Source: Mycobacterium sp. 1245111.1 (GTDB lineage Bacteria > Actinomycetota > Actinomycetes > Mycobacteriales > Mycobacteriaceae). Taken from it: a DNA stretch of 64,000 bases. Numbering within the stretch: position 1 is the first letter of the stretch; every line of letters begins with the position of its first letter. The stretch covers positions 45,538-109,537 of the forward strand of contig NZ_LZLV01000143.1 of assembly GCF_001673405.1 (NCBI RefSeq), read 5' to 3'. The position numbers were made by a program, and so were the translations under genes. Below the pieces are notes generated by a model. It saw only the letters and a program-made list of their open reading frames with translations. It was not told where the DNA came from and did not search any database. Below, piece by piece: positions 35,339 through 42,726 of this stretch.

Positions 35339-35492
35339 GATCTCCTCCTCGGCTGTGCGAGAGCGCGGGCACGGTGTCTTCGCGGTGCAGTAACGACTGG
35401 GCTGCGGTCTTGAACTGGCCCAGCTTCTCGACGATGGTCTGTCCCTCCCTGGGATGGCCCCAGATGCTGATGCCTTGATAAGTGGTTGGCAC
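35325..35492 (-). CDS. possible small protein (55 aa), unrecognised
   Basis: An open frame in the gap between the DoxX-like and amidohydrolase genes. From a GTG at 35492 it would code 55 residues containing TTYQGISIWGHPREGQTIVE. The residue mix is protein-like rather than the Arg/Pro-rich mix of shadow frames, and it fills the intergenic space exactly, overlapping the amidohydrolase start by 14 bp. The ribosome-binding site is weak. It may instead be a remnant of a larger gene. I do not recognise a family. Confidence 0.35.
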   Translation of the reverse strand: MPTTYQGISIWGHPREGQTIVEKLGQFKTAAQSLLHREDTVPALSHSRGGDRATH

Positions 35493-35497
35493 CCAAA

Positions 35498-35854
35498 TTA
35501 TCTCGTCGACGCTGCGGCCAGTAGCGCAACGATGATCGCCGCCATGCCGGTCAGCACCGCCGGAAGCATGATCGAGGCCTTGTCGCCGGCTTTGATGTGG
35601 TAGCCGACGGCCCCGCACATGAGCAGGCACACCGCTGCTGCGGTCACGACTGCCAATGGGGGATAAGCGATTCCAACCCCCAGACCGACGGCCGCGGCGA
35701 CCTCAGCTACCCCGATCGTTCGGTGCAGCCCGACGCCGACGCCGAGATGTTCGGCGCTGCCGCGAACGGCGCTGAGCTGGAGAAGCTTTGGCACACCGGC
35801 GCCAGCCATCTCCAGCGCCAACAGGATGGATACCGCAATGAATGCGACGTGCAT
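35498..35854 (-). CDS. DoxX-like membrane protein
   Basis: A 118-residue protein with four predicted membrane helices, in the pattern of the DoxX-like family: VSILLALEMAGAGVPKLLQL at the start, RTIGVAEVAAAVGLGVG in the middle and ASIMLPAVLTGMAAIIVALL at the end. The function is not defined; members occur with oxidoreductase operons. It lies 15 bp after the P450 gene on the same strand. Confidence 0.82.
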   Translation of the reverse strand: MHVAFIAVSILLALEMAGAGVPKLLQLSAVRGSAEHLGVGVGLHRTIGVAEVAAAVGLGVGIAYPPLAVVTAAAVCLLMCGAVGYHIKAGDKASIMLPAVLTGMAAIIVALLAAASTR

Positions 35855-35869
35855 GACACTCCTAGGTAG

Positions 35870-37066
35870 CTAAACGGGAATCAGCTTGAGGGGCAAGCGT
35901 TCATGACGGTGAATGACGTTGTTGATCGCCCACGTTGGCGCACCGGTGACTTCGATGCGGTCTACTCGCTTGAGGAGCGCGGAGAGCATCGCGGTCGTTT
36001 CCAAGCGCGCCAGGCTTTGACCGGCACACGCGTGCGCGCCCTGTCCGAAGCCTATCTGGCGGCCGGCGTCACGGCGGATATCGAAGACCGAAGCGTTTTC
36101 CCACTCCCGTTCGTCACGGTTGGCCGAGGCGTACATGACCAGGACGCGGGCACCGGATGGGATTCTCACACCGGTGATTTCAGCCGGCTGGCTCACCCGG
36201 CGGGTGAATGCGCGCAGTGGTGGCTCGTAGCGGATCACTTCGTTGATCGCGTTCGCCATGAGGGCTGGCTCGCCTTTGAGCAACTGCCACTGCTCGGGGT
36301 GGCGGGCGAACAAGTACATCGCGTTCGAGATGGCGCTCATCGTGGTGTCGATCGACGGCGCGAGGTAGTCGACCATCAGTGCCGGGCATTCGGCGTGCGA
36401 CAGCTTGCCTTGGTCGGCGGCTTTCAGCAGTTCATCTGCGATGCTGCCTTCGAGGAAGGTGCGTTCGCGCACGACTCGGCGGGCAAATCGCAGCATTCGA
36501 AGCACGTTGGGCATGGCCCTGATTGCGTGCCGGTTGAGAGGGCCGAGGGTATCGAAAGTTGCCCCTGCCCATTCGACAAGGTGGTCGCGTTGATCTCGCG
36601 GCCAGCCGATGAGGTCGGGGACTACGGCTAGCGGCAGGGCGGCCGCAAGATCGTTGACGCCGTCGATCTCGCCGCTGTTGAGCGCGGCGTCGACGACCGT
36701 GGCGGCCATACCGTCCACCCTGTCGCCGATCGATCGCAGTGCACGTGGCAGTAGTCCGTGCGCGAGCAGCTTGCGCCGCCGATCATGCTCGGCGCCATCA
36801 CTGTTGAGCGTCGTACCCCGCGACATGCGGTTGGCGATCCCGTTGAGCGCAACGCCGCTTCCCGACAGGAAGGTGCCGTCGTCACGTAGTACGGACTTGC
36901 ACTCGGCATAGCGGGGCAACGCGTATACCTTGTGCTTGGTCAACCACACCACTGGGCCGAGGTCTCGCAACCGTTGATAATGCGGATACGGATCGACGAT
37001 GGCATCGCGACTGTAGATGTCGGCGTCATATACCGGAACTTGCCTGTCTATTCCGCGGATCAGCAC
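35870..37066 (-). CDS. cytochrome P450
   Basis: A 398-residue bacterial P450. The haem-binding motif is FGQGAHACAG with the Cys ligand at about residue 347. The ExxR motif is Glu276-x-x-Arg279 in NEVIRYEPPLRAFTRRVS. The I-helix reads APSIDTT, so the usual A/G-G pair before the x-D/E-T is Pro237-Ser238, an unusual change at the oxygen-activation groove. I chose the GTG at 37066 because a GAGAGGG site lies 8-9 bp upstream; the reading frame overlaps the end of the FAD monooxygenase by 7 bp. It needs a ferredoxin/reductase coded elsewhere. Confidence 0.92.
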   Translation of the reverse strand: MLIRGIDRQVPVYDADIYSRDAIVDPYPHYQRLRDLGPVVWLTKHKVYALPRYAECKSVLRDDGTFLSGSGVALNGIANRMSRGTTLNSDGAEHDRRRKLLAHGLLPRALRSIGDRVDGMAATVVDAALNSGEIDGVNDLAAALPLAVVPDLIGWPRDQRDHLVEWAGATFDTLGPLNRHAIRAMPNVLRMLRFARRVVRERTFLEGSIADELLKAADQGKLSHAECPALMVDYLAPSIDTTMSAISNAMYLFARHPEQWQLLKGEPALMANAINEVIRYEPPLRAFTRRVSQPAEITGVRIPSGARVLVMYASANRDEREWENASVFDIRRDAGRQIGFGQGAHACAGQSLARLETTAMLSALLKRVDRIEVTGAPTWAINNVIHRHERLPLKLIPV

Positions 37067-38604
37067 TGATTCGCCCTCTCTGGCTTGGCGGCGGGTGTGA
37101 ACGACGGGACAGCGTCGCAAAGGCTGGACAATCGACGCCCGGCCTGCATCACGGTGCGGTCAGGACGGATAATCGCGGCGGTCGCGCCGGCACGCTGCAA
37201 CCAGCGGCCTAGGTCGCTGGTGTGTTTGACGGTGAGAGCGGCCGCGCCTCGTTGGCGGAGCAGCTCATGCTGTCGCGCGGTGAACTGCGTGGTGGTGATC
37301 ACGGCGAAACCGATGCCAAGCGCGGTGTCCAGCCGGACACCTTCCGGTAGCACAGGATTGGGGCACAAGCTGCCTGCCAATCGTGGCCGTCGGTGCCGCG
37401 TGACCACCAGCGCGGATCTGCGCAGGGCGGGGGTTCGGCTGTTGGCGATCCTGGTTCGCATTCCCGGAATCAGGTGCAGGCGCGGGACGACCATTCGCCG
37501 CATAGCATCGCCGGCGCGGCCGCCGGCGGTCATGGCCCACCCCATCACGAGGGCGAGGCCGATCAACATGCGCGCATGTGTTTTTCGCTCTTGCTGGTAG
37601 CTGTCCAGGACGTCGTCGGAAAGGGCTCCGTTCAGCACGCCGGCAAGCTTCCAGGCCAAGTTCATTGCATCGCGAAGTCCCGCACCCATGCCTTGGCCGA
37701 TAAACGGCGGCGTGAGATGCGCTGCGTCGCCAAGAAGGAACACCCTGCGGTCACGCCACTTGTTCGCCAACTGCGCGCGAAAGGTGTACTCGGCCACGCG
37801 TACCAACTCAAGGTCGTGTTCGGCGACGTGGCCGAGCCACGGTGAGATCAGGTCGCGAAGGGCAGCACAGCTGCCGAACATGTCAGCGGTCTCGCCGGCC
37901 AGCAGCCGGAACTCCCATCGGTAGCGGGTGGCTCCGATCCGCATGTAGGTCGCAGCACGTTCTGGACTGCATACCTGATGTACGCCGTCCCACTGGTTGA
38001 GCTCGACATCGGTGGCCACATCGACAACGAGCCAGCGTTGCTCGAACCGCAGATCCCGCATCGTGGAACCGATCGAAGAACGCACCAGGCTGTTAGCGCC
38101 ATCGCAGCCCAAAACGTAAGCGGCGTCGACAATGTGACCTTTGCCGGTGCCGCGGTCGGCGTAGGTCACCCGAACCCGGCCGGACTCGGTTTGGCTGACA
38201 TCGACGACTTCGCAATTGCCTCTGATGCTCGCGTTGGGAAAGTTCGCCAGGTTTCTGCGCAGCAGCGCCTCGAAGTCCGGCTGGTCGAACATGTTGGCTT
38301 GCGGGAATCCATTGGCACTTTCGGTAGCATTCCGGTCGAACTGCGCGAGCACGCCAAACTCGGGATCGAGTAGCCGAAGCCCCAGCGCCGGGCGTGAGAT
38401 CGCGGCGAAGTCATCGCTGATACCAAGTCGATTGAGGATGCGACGGATCTCGTCGTCGAGATGAACCGCGCGGGGTTGCGGGTAGACATCGTCCCAGCGC
38501 TCTAAGACGAGGGACTGAATCCCGTACTGCGCCAACAATGTTGCGGCGGTGATCCCGGTCGGGCCGGCACCCACGATGACGACGGGGACGGATTCTTCGC
38601 TCAT
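37060..38604 (-). CDS. FAD-dependent aromatic hydroxylase (MhpA/PheA type)
   Basis: A 514-residue flavoprotein monooxygenase of the para-hydroxybenzoate hydroxylase class. The ADP-binding GxGxxG motif is in VVIVGAGPTGITAATLLAQ near the N-terminus. The second FAD motif is FLLGDAAHLTPPFIGQGMG, followed by GLRDAMNLAWKLAGVL. It resembles 3-(3-hydroxyphenyl)propionate hydroxylase-type enzymes that make a catechol from a phenol with NAD(P)H and O2. The ATG at 38604 overlaps the FAH-family stop (ATGA). Confidence 0.9.
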   Translation of the reverse strand: MSEESVPVVIVGAGPTGITAATLLAQYGIQSLVLERWDDVYPQPRAVHLDDEIRRILNRLGISDDFAAISRPALGLRLLDPEFGVLAQFDRNATESANGFPQANMFDQPDFEALLRRNLANFPNASIRGNCEVVDVSQTESGRVRVTYADRGTGKGHIVDAAYVLGCDGANSLVRSSIGSTMRDLRFEQRWLVVDVATDVELNQWDGVHQVCSPERAATYMRIGATRYRWEFRLLAGETADMFGSCAALRDLISPWLGHVAEHDLELVRVAEYTFRAQLANKWRDRRVFLLGDAAHLTPPFIGQGMGAGLRDAMNLAWKLAGVLNGALSDDVLDSYQQERKTHARMLIGLALVMGWAMTAGGRAGDAMRRMVVPRLHLIPGMRTRIANSRTPALRRSALVVTRHRRPRLAGSLCPNPVLPEGVRLDTALGIGFAVITTTQFTARQHELLRQRGAAALTVKHTSDLGRWLQRAGATAAIIRPDRTVMQAGRRLSSLCDAVPSFTPAAKPERANQC

Positions 38605-39542
38605 GTCGCGAATCGCACGATGCTGCGTTGCGCGCCCAGGTCGATGGCGCCGTCGTCGGTCGCCACGCCGGCCTCGACGACGTCGCCGTCGTGCAGATAT
38701 TTGGCGTTGCCGGCTTGCCGCTTGAAGAAGGCCTTCCATTTGACGGCGGGCGGCAACAGCGAGCCGATGATCTCGATCGGCTTGGGTGGTGCGCTCAGCG
38801 CGGTACCCACTGGGGTACCGGTCAGGATGACGTCGCCGGCGGCGAGGTCTTGGAAACGGGCCAGCGATTGCAGCGCCTGTACCGGCTTGTACAGCATGTC
38901 GCCGTCCACGACCATGTTCTGACGAACTTCACCGTTGACCTTCAGGCGCAAGCGCAGATCACCGAAGCGCTTGAGTTCGTCGGCGTCGAGCAGCACCAGC
39001 GCGGGTCCAACCGGCGTGAAGGTGGGATACGACTTGGCCTCGTAGAACTGGGTCTGCGGTAACTGGATGTCCCGAGCGGACACGTCATTCGTGACGACCA
39101 GACCGGCGACGAACTCGAACCAATTCGATTCCGAAATCATTGTGCCGACCGGAATGTCGCGGCCAATCACCAGGCCTATCTCGACCTCGTAGTCGAGGAA
39201 CCGGACGTGAGCGGGTTTGACGATGTCGTCGAACGGCCCCGTGATCGACGCCGACGACTTACGGAAGAACGTCAGCGGAATTGTCTTGGGATCCATGCCC
39301 GCATCGCGAACATGGGATGCGAAGTTGGTCATCTGGGCCACCACCCGGCACGGCTTCGTCACGGGGGAGAGCAGGGTCAGGGTATCGGCGGCCACGGTGT
39401 CGGTGCCGTGGGCGGCGGCCTCGATGGCGGCGCGGTCGGCGAGCAACTGTCCGGTGGTAGCGGCGGTGGTCGCGATTTTCGCTGCACCGTTAGCGGTCTG
39501 AACCCACCAGCCCTCAGCGGTACGCAGAATCGAAATCGTCAT
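38601..39542 (-). CDS. fumarylacetoacetate hydrolase (FAH) family protein
   Basis: A 313-residue FAH-fold enzyme. Metal-binding acids are seen in FLDYEVEIGLVIGRD, and the motif VTNDVSARDIQ and GTPVGTAL near the C-terminus match the family, which includes hydrolases, hydratases and decarboxylases in meta-cleavage pathways. The ATG at 39542 overlaps the dioxygenase stop (ATGA). The frame extends upstream to 39839 without family similarity. In this cluster it is the likely next enzyme after ring opening. Confidence 0.9.
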   Translation of the reverse strand: MTISILRTAEGWWVQTANGAAKIATTAATTGQLLADRAAIEAAAHGTDTVAADTLTLLSPVTKPCRVVAQMTNFASHVRDAGMDPKTIPLTFFRKSSASITGPFDDIVKPAHVRFLDYEVEIGLVIGRDIPVGTMISESNWFEFVAGLVVTNDVSARDIQLPQTQFYEAKSYPTFTPVGPALVLLDADELKRFGDLRLRLKVNGEVRQNMVVDGDMLYKPVQALQSLARFQDLAAGDVILTGTPVGTALSAPPKPIEIIGSLLPPAVKWKAFFKRQAGNAKYLHDGDVVEAGVATDDGAIDLGAQRSIVRFAT

Positions 39543-40669
39543 GAGCTTGCTACTTTCATCAGGCCGATCAGACGGCGGAAGTCGAATTCGTTGTCTTGCC
39601 GAAGCGCCTCGACCATCGAGCGAGCCTCGTGTGGAAGGGATCTCGGATTCAGTCCGAGGAAGTCCTTGGTTGCCGCAGGGCCCCACTGCGCCAGTCCCGA
39701 GCCGGTGAATGGCGCCCAGCCCGGCTCCAGCGTGCAGTCGAACATGTCGCCGTCGCTGAAGTGCTCGACCAGAAACCCATCCGGGTCGCGCCAGTAGTCG
39801 AAGATCTGGCTGCCCTGGATATGCCGGCCGATGCCCCAAGACCTTTGGTACCCAAGTTCTTTCAGGTATTCGCCGCCGGCAGCCAACGCGTCGAGATCAC
39901 ATACCTGGTAGGCGGAATGTACGTAGCGATTGACCGGCCCCAACGCCATCGCCAGGGAGTGATGATCCGCGGGGGTCATGCCGCGGTCGCAGCGGATGAA
40001 GCTCATCGCCGGCCCGCGGTCACGCTGTCCGGGGAAGAACAGGAAGTCGCTGACAATCAAGCCGAGGTTGTCCAGATACCAGTTGAGGGCCTCGATGTAT
40101 TTGTTGGTCTGGAGCACGACGTGACCGAGTCGCTCGATGCGTGCTGGCTCGCGCGGAGGGCGTTGGACGGCGTTGGCGCGCCGCAGCTCCTGCCCGAAGT
40201 TGTAGGTGTGGGGTTTCTGCGCAGCCAGCGCGGTCAGGTCGTGCGTGCCTGCGACGACGCGCACGGGAACGCCGCTGGGGTCGGCGAGTTCGACCCCCAT
40301 GCCACCAATGGAGTCGGGCAACCTGCGGGCCGGCGCGCCGGTGGCTTTGGCCAGGCGTAGCACATCGGCTTCGTCTTGCGCCGCGAACGCCGTGCCGACA
40401 AAGCGCGAGCGAGGCGCGCGGCGCACAATCATGCATGGTGGGCCGGCTGCTGTGCCGCGCAACTGCAGCTCGTCGGCTGACCGTGACACCGTGGCGAACC
40501 CGAACGCACGTGCGAACACCTCGGCACGCTGCAGGTCGGGTTTTTCAAATTCCAGCCATGCCAAGTCGTGCACCTTGATGACCGGGTTGCGCGACCGGCC
40601 ACAGTGTTCGCCCTTGCGCGCGCCCCGCTCACTGTGCAGATCTCGATGGGCTTCGGCGTGACGCGTCAT
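39539..40669 (-). CDS. extradiol ring-cleavage dioxygenase (VOC, two-domain type I)
   Basis: A 376-residue protein with two glyoxalase/VOC modules, as in 2,3-dihydroxybiphenyl-type dioxygenases. Fe(II) ligands can be placed at His183 (RLGHVVLQ), His251 (RYVHSAYQV) and Glu302 (FLVEHFSDG), so the enzyme looks active. It is longer than the usual 290-310 residues owing to an N-terminal extension. A near-perfect AAAGGAGG site precedes the ATG at 40669; an upstream frame to 40726 is not needed. First gene of the operon, divergent from a TetR gene. Confidence 0.9.
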   Translation of the reverse strand: MTRHAEAHRDLHSERGARKGEHCGRSRNPVIKVHDLAWLEFEKPDLQRAEVFARAFGFATVSRSADELQLRGTAAGPPCMIVRRAPRSRFVGTAFAAQDEADVLRLAKATGAPARRLPDSIGGMGVELADPSGVPVRVVAGTHDLTALAAQKPHTYNFGQELRRANAVQRPPREPARIERLGHVVLQTNKYIEALNWYLDNLGLIVSDFLFFPGQRDRGPAMSFIRCDRGMTPADHHSLAMALGPVNRYVHSAYQVCDLDALAAGGEYLKELGYQRSWGIGRHIQGSQIFDYWRDPDGFLVEHFSDGDMFDCTLEPGWAPFTGSGLAQWGPAATKDFLGLNPRSLPHEARSMVEALRQDNEFDFRRLIGLMKVASS

Positions 40670-40796
40670 CGCGCCTCCTTTCGAAACATTGAAGCTATCT
40701 TCACTTAGGAAGGATGCTTCAGTCAAGCTATTGTGAAGAATAATTCAGAAGTGATGTAGCCTGTAGTTCGGTTCGGCGGATGCTAAGGAGATCAGC
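40670..40796. promoter_or_regulatory. divergent control region with nested inverted repeats
   Basis: AT-rich 127 bp region between the ring-cleavage operon and its TetR gene. Two inverted repeats interlock: TGAAGC (40690-40695) with GCTTCA (40716-40721), and CTTCAC (40699-40704) with GTGAAG (40733-40738). The word AGCTAT occurs in both halves. This is the expected layout for TetR operators controlling both directions. AAGGAG at 40785-40790 is the ribosome-binding site for the TetR gene. Confidence 0.5.
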
Positions 40797-41456
40797 ATGA
40801 GCGATGACGGCCAACCGCCCAACCGTCTGGAACGGCGCAAACAGCGCACTCGCGCCGCGCTGATCAAAGCGGCCCAAGACTTCATTGCCGCGGGCCGCTT
40901 AAGCGTTCCCGTCCAGGACATCAGCCAAGCCGCCGACGTGGGCGTCGGGTCGTTCTACAACCATTTCGAGAGCAAAGAACAGCTCTTTCAGGTGGCCGTC
41001 AACGAGGTCCTCGACGCGCTCGGAGCGGTGCTGGACACCCTGACCGCCACCCTCGAAGATCCTGCCGAGATGTTCGCGCAGAGTTATCGGCTATGTGGGC
41101 GGTTGCTCAGGCAGCGTCCCGACATGAGCCGGGTGCTGGTGAACAACGGGTTGGCGCTGATCACCTCCGAGCGGGGGCTGGCCCCACGTGCCAAGCGGGA
41201 CATCACCAACGCCGCGGCGGCCGGGAAATTTCAGGTCGCCGATCCGCAACTGGCCGTCGCTGTGGTGGGTGGAGCGCTGCTGGGCTTGGCGCAGCTGTTT
41301 AACGACGAGCCGGAGCGTGACGAGGGCGAAGCGACCGACCAGGTCACTGAAGACATCTTGCTGATGTTGGGGCTGTCCCGCCAGCGGGCTCGCAAGCTCT
41401 GCCAGCGGCCGTTGCCTGACCTCGAAGAACTGATGCGGCCAGGTTCGGCCGCCTAA
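40797..41456 (+). CDS. TetR/AcrR family regulator
   Basis: A 219-residue regulator. The helix-turn-helix lies in PVQDISQAADVGVGSFYNHF, preceded by QRTRAALIKAAQDFIAAGRL. The C-terminal ligand domain is Leu-rich and of no assigned subfamily. It diverges from the extradiol dioxygenase operon and most likely represses it until a pathway intermediate binds (inference). The ATG has a clear AAGGAG site. Confidence 0.92.
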   Translation: MSDDGQPPNRLERRKQRTRAALIKAAQDFIAAGRLSVPVQDISQAADVGVGSFYNHFESKEQLFQVAVNEVLDALGAVLDTLTATLEDPAEMFAQSYRLCGRLLRQRPDMSRVLVNNGLALITSERGLAPRAKRDITNAAAAGKFQVADPQLAVAVVGGALLGLAQLFNDEPERDEGEATDQVTEDILLMLGLSRQRARKLCQRPLPDLEELMRPGSAA

Positions 41457-41479
41457 GCCGGGACGGGTTCGAGCCCGGC
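41457..41479. terminator. hairpin between convergent TetR and fadE23 genes
   Basis: GCCGGG (41457-41462) and CCCGGC (41474-41479) form a GC-rich stem around an 11-base loop in the 33 bp gap between two convergent genes. There is no T tract, as is usual for mycobacterial terminators. It probably serves both directions. Confidence 0.5.
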
Positions 41480-41489
41480 GCCGCGTGCC

Positions 41490-42698
41490 TTATTTCAACT
41501 CGGACGACGACAGGCCCAGCAGTCGACGCGCGACCACCAGTTGCTGGATCTGCTGGGTGCCCTCGAAGATGTCCATGATCTTCGAGTCGCGGGCCCACTT
41601 CTCCAGCAGCGTCTCTTCCGAATAGCCGATGGTGCCGGCCAATTCGACCGCCTTCAGGGTGATGTCGCTGCCCACCCGGCCGGCCTTGGCCTTGGACATC
41701 GACGCCTCTTTCGAGTTGGGGATGTTGTTGTCGGCCTGCCACGCGGCGCGCAGGGTCAACTGGTAGCTGGACTCCCACTCGGCCTCCATCCGGAGGAACT
41801 CGGCCGCTGCGGCGCTCTGCACCTGGGCGGGCTTGTCGTAGGAGATCTCGACGCCGGCGTTGGTCAGGATCTTGCGCAGCTCTTCCAATGTGGCGCGAGC
41901 GATACCGACGGCCATGGCGGCGACGACCGGACGGGTGTTGTCGAAGGTCTCCATCACCCCGGAAAAGCCCTTACCCGGCTCGATTTCGGGGTTCCCGAGC
42001 AGGTTGTCCTTGGGGATGCGGGCGTTCTCGAACCGGATGACGGCGGTGTCGGAACCCTTGATGCCCAGCTTGTTCTCGAGCCGCTCGACGGTCACGCCGG
42101 GGTGCTCGCGCGGGACGATGAACGACTTGATCGCCGCGCGGCCCTTGGACTTGTCCAGCGTCGCCCACACCACGATGTGGGTGGCGCGCGAGCCCGCGGT
42201 GACGAAGATCTTCTCGCCGTTGATCACGTACTCGTCGCCGTCCAGCTTCGCGGTGGTGGACACCGCCGCGGAGTCGGAACCGAACCCCGGTTCGGTGATC
42301 GCCATCGCGGCCCAGACCCGGCCCAGCCGCTCCAGCTGCTCGTCGGTGGCGACGGCGGACACAGCCGCGTTACCGAGCCCCTGGTACGGAATCGACAGCA
42401 GCATGGCCGCGTCGCCCCAGCTGGCCTCAAGCGCCTGCAGCGCGGCGGCCATGTTGGCGGCGTTGCGGTTTTCGCCGTTGCTCTCGCTGCTGCGAAGACC
42501 GTTGGCGCCGGCCATATCCAGCGTGTTGGACTCCGACGCGCCGGCGTAGAGATCGGCCAGTGTGTCGAGCTCGACCGGGTAGGCGTGCTCCTTGAGGTCG
42601 TATTTGCGAGCGATCGGCCGCATCATCTCGGCCGCGCCCTGGTGGGCCTTGTCGATCACTGCGCGCATCTTGCCGGGCAGTTCCAAATTGATTGCCAT
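41490..42698 (-). CDS. fadE23: acyl-CoA dehydrogenase FadE23
   Basis: A 402-residue acyl-CoA dehydrogenase. It has the FAD/substrate segment MAITEPGFGSDSAAVSTTAK, the AGSRATHIVVWATLDK loop, and the C-terminal catalytic region DIFEGTQQIQQL with the conserved Glu of the EGT motif. Length and the pairing with fadE24 match M. tuberculosis Rv3140. The two genes are 28 bp apart; neighbouring FadE genes in mycobacteria often form heteromeric dehydrogenases, so an alpha2beta2 complex with FadE24 is possible. Confidence 0.93.
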   Translation of the reverse strand: MAINLELPGKMRAVIDKAHQGAAEMMRPIARKYDLKEHAYPVELDTLADLYAGASESNTLDMAGANGLRSSESNGENRNAANMAAALQALEASWGDAAMLLSIPYQGLGNAAVSAVATDEQLERLGRVWAAMAITEPGFGSDSAAVSTTAKLDGDEYVINGEKIFVTAGSRATHIVVWATLDKSKGRAAIKSFIVPREHPGVTVERLENKLGIKGSDTAVIRFENARIPKDNLLGNPEIEPGKGFSGVMETFDNTRPVVAAMAVGIARATLEELRKILTNAGVEISYDKPAQVQSAAAAEFLRMEAEWESSYQLTLRAAWQADNNIPNSKEASMSKAKAGRVGSDITLKAVELAGTIGYSEETLLEKWARDSKIMDIFEGTQQIQQLVVARRLLGLSSSELK

Positions 42699-42726
42699 GA
42701 TTGGTCTTTCGTCGCTTTTCGGGAAG

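Noticed and set aside
41457..41479. T-arm-like GGGTTCGAGCCC as part of a tRNA gene
   Set aside because: No acceptor, D-arm or anticodon arm around it; the gap is only 33 bp. It is read as a terminator hairpin.
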